Below the pieces are notes generated by a model. The model did not search any database and had not been told where the DNA came from. It was given only the letters and a program-made list of their open reading frames with translations. From the NCBI GenBank assembly GCA_019285755.1, contig CP079103.1, positions 4,464,001 to 4,528,000 on the forward strand: a stretch of 64,000 nucleotides of DNA, written 5' to 3'. How positions within the stretch are numbered: position 1 is the first letter of the stretch; each line of letters starts with the position of its first letter. A program made the position numbers and the translations under genes. The stretch is from Chitinophaga sp. E66 (GTDB taxonomy: Bacteria > Bacteroidota > Bacteroidia > Chitinophagales > Chitinophagaceae). This document shows, piece after piece, positions 61,399 through 64,000 of the stretch.

Positions 61399-61490
61399 TT
61401 AGAAGCAGATTAGAAGGGAGTAAGGGGCAGACGAAGGGCAGACGAAGGGCAGACGAAGGGCAGACGAGCGGCAGACGAGCCGCAGACTAG
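61399..61490. repeat. tandem repeat, 11-bp period, GGGCAGACGAA-like
   Basis: Three exact units GGGCAGACGAA (61425-61457) are followed by GGGCAGACGAG, CGGCAGACGAG and CCGCAGACTAG to 61490. Two or three degenerate units (TTAGAAGCAGA, TTAGAAGGGAG) precede them. The period is 11 bp throughout. Confidence 0.8.
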
Positions 61491-61578
61491 AGGGTGTAGC
61501 AAATTGATTTACATGCAGTTAGAAGGCTTTTTATTATGTAGTACAATTCAATTCATTATCCTTCAATGAGTTACTTAT

Positions 61579-61657
61579 CATCCTCCTACCATCCTCCTAC
61601 TACAGCCAGCTATAGCAAGGGTTTGCTGGTCCCTGGCAGGAGGATGGTAGGAGGATG
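61579..61657. repeat. 20-bp perfect inverted repeat built of 11-bp units
   Basis: The left arm 61579-61598 and right arm 61638-61657 are exact reverse complements. Each arm is two copies of an 11-bp word (CATCCTCCTAC and AGGAGGATGGT). The 39-nt loop contains a further weak stem (CCAG/CTGG, AGCAA/TTGCT). It lies 112 bp past the glutamate dehydrogenase stop and may act as its terminator or protect the mRNA end. Confidence 0.75.
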
Positions 61658-61769
61658 GCAGAAAAATACCCGGAGAGCATGTAAAAGTGAGGTGCAGTGG
61701 GGAAAAAAACGACAAAAAGGGTGGCCAAGATGGCCACCCGGGTCGTACAGTTCCGTATTTGTGCAAAAA

Positions 61770-63202
<1,433 letters not shown>

Positions 63203-63271
63203 AAAAAACGGTTTAGATATGTTGTTTTGGTGTTGTAAGCAGACTTGTAGATGGGGCGGGAGCGCGTCGGG

Positions 63272-63529
63272 CTATTTCTCTTTTTCGAGCCGGGTGATCT
63301 TGCGGTCGAGCCTCACCAGGTATAACGTAATGCAGCTGAAAATGATCACCAGGATGCCCACGGCCACGTAGATTTTGCTGTTGCTACGGAAAAATTCGTT
63401 CACGGCGCCGGTCTCGGTGTTTTGCTGGGTAGCGGCCTGCTGAACAGCGGATGCGGTGTCTTGTCCGAAAACGGTGGTTACGAGCAGCATGAGAACGGCG
63501 AGGAGAGAAAAGGAAATTCTGTTAACCAT
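63272..63529 (-). CDS. CcmD-like small membrane protein
   Basis: An intact frame of 85 residues: signal-like N-terminus (MVNRISFSLLAVLMLLVTTV), a Gln/Thr-rich linker, a membrane helix (IYVAVGILVIIFSCITLYLV) and a charged end (RLDRKITRLEKEK). This is the layout of Bacteroidota CcmD. It overlaps the 3' end of ccmC by 8 bp, which supports a role in cytochrome c maturation. Confidence 0.7.
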   Translation of the reverse strand: MVNRISFSLLAVLMLLVTTVFGQDTASAVQQAATQQNTETGAVNEFFRSNSKIYVAVGILVIIFSCITLYLVRLDRKITRLEKEK

Positions 63530-64000
63530 GAATGATATTTTTAAGAGCCAATCTTTTATAACGGTTGCGAAGGGTATAGATCCAGATGCCGAGCAAGGTA
63601 AAGCCGATGAAAGCGGGCCAGAGCACCATTTTGATGGTACCGGCGGTGTCTTTATCGCTGAACCCCGGGCTGCTGGCGCTACCCGGATGCAGAGAATCCA
63701 CCGTGCGGGGATGATGTAAGTCAGGGGATGAGGAGGGCGAACGCGAAAACGTTATAGATCGCCGATACGCGGGCCTTTTGTCGATGTCGGTGAACGACAT
63801 GCGGAGGACCAGGTATGCCATGTAGATCGCCAGGGCGATGGCGGTGGTCATCTGCTTCGGGTCATTGACGATCGTGCCGCCCCAGGTATAGGTGGCCCAG
63901 AGCATGCCGGTCAGGAAACCCATCACCCCGAACAATACCCCTACGCTTCCGGCGCTGGATGCGCGGACGTCGCGGCGGAGATCGTTGGTTGCAAGGTACC
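63522..64000 (-). CDS. ccmC: cytochrome c biogenesis protein CcmC, partial, frameshifted
   Basis: The gene enters from the right edge. Visible parts are VRASSAGSVGVLFGVMGFLT, GMLWATYTWGGTIVNDPKQM (the WGxxWxW-like region of the haem-handling family), TTAIALAIYMAYLVLRMSFT and a C-terminal helix (MVLWPAFIGFTLLGIWIYTL). Shifts near 63780 and 63720. CcmC loads haem onto CcmE in the inner membrane. The 5' part lies outside the window. Confidence 0.8.
   Translation of the reverse strand, partial: YLATNDLRRDVRASSAGSVGVLFGVMGFLTGMLWATYTWGGTIVNDPKQMTTAIALAIYMAYLVLRMSFTDIDKRPAYRRSITFSRSPSSSPDLHHPRTVDSLHPGSASSPGFSDKDTAGTIKMVLWPAFIGFTLLGIWIYTLRNRYKRLALKNIIHG

Larger units (their letters stand above)
61285..61769. 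other. gene-free region rich in 11-bp repeats
   Basis: About 485 bp between the HsdR_N-like gene and the glutamate dehydrogenase stop. It contains an 11-bp tandem array (61399-61490) and a long inverted repeat whose arms are themselves two 11-bp units (61579-61657). No coding frame is supported. Confidence 0.6.

Overview
The window looks like chromosome of a Bacteroidota bacterium, most likely a Chitinophagaceae member (Chitinophaga-like). The grounds are a SusC/SusD pair with its own ECF sigma and FecR anti-sigma, a gliding-motility-type C-terminal sorting domain, a SWIB-domain protein, FtsX/MacB-type permeases of about 790 residues, promoter boxes of the TAnnTTTG type, and few Shine-Dalgarno sequences. 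A pervasive technical feature dominates the reading: most genes longer than about 500 bp are interrupted by single-base indels, usually a missing base in a short G, C or A run. Housekeeping genes (prs, rplY, queA, ispD, glutamate dehydrogenase) are hit as often as accessory ones, so I read these as sequencing or assembly errors and give each gene as one reconstructed span rather than as pseudogenes.

Layout. 1-16.9 kb: ordinary chromosome with a YqgE/AlgH end, a Rieske/DUF2231 membrane protein, a HbpS/GlcG-like protein, a short-chain dehydrogenase, an AraC regulator, a response regulator/sigma-54 activator, a B12-binding radical SAM protein, a Crp/Fnr regulator, a large ABC permease, an S41 protease and a ChaN-like protein. 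16.95-26.33 kb: a 9.4 kb integrative mobilizable element in the 3' end of a tRNA-Met(CAU) gene, bounded by 82-bp direct repeats (81/82 identical). It carries MobC and a relaxase, a serine recombinase, an XRE regulator, a HEPN-motif protein, small unknown genes and a reverse transcriptase module. 27.2-41 kb: a NIPSNAP protein, then a carbohydrate-uptake locus (ECF sigma, FecR, SusC with STN domain, SusD, an IPT/NHL lipoprotein, a right-handed beta-helix lipoprotein), then a Tat-exported phospholipase C. 41-64 kb: a second SDR, a SWIB protein, a second FtsX permease, a fused alpha/beta E1 dehydrogenase with a divergent MarR regulator, FAH hydrolase, pth-rplY-prs, radC, a T9SS-sorted surface protein, a Gfo/Idh/MocA oxidoreductase, three tandem paralogous lipoproteins, ispD, queA, AMP nucleosidase coupled to a fused peptide ABC ATPase, an HsdR_N-like nuclease, glutamate dehydrogenase, and ccmD/ccmC running off the end.

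The most unusual system is the reverse transcriptase module at 19.8-23.0 kb. The RT is of the DRT/'unknown group' type (YSDD active site; no retron NAxxH or VTG motif, no intron maturase region seen). It is preceded by about 385 nt with no sense-strand gene that holds at least six perfect or near-perfect hairpins. That stretch is bounded by an 11-nt inverted repeat: one arm begins where a TATATTTG promoter box predicts the transcript start, and the other ends 12 nt before the RT start codon. This predicts a structured, end-paired ncRNA as template or cofactor. A divergent gene encoding two tandem YodC-like modules plus a WYL-like domain shares the promoter, whose two -7 boxes flank one palindrome. 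The module travels on the mobilizable element with a HEPN-motif gene, which fits a mobile anti-phage cargo.
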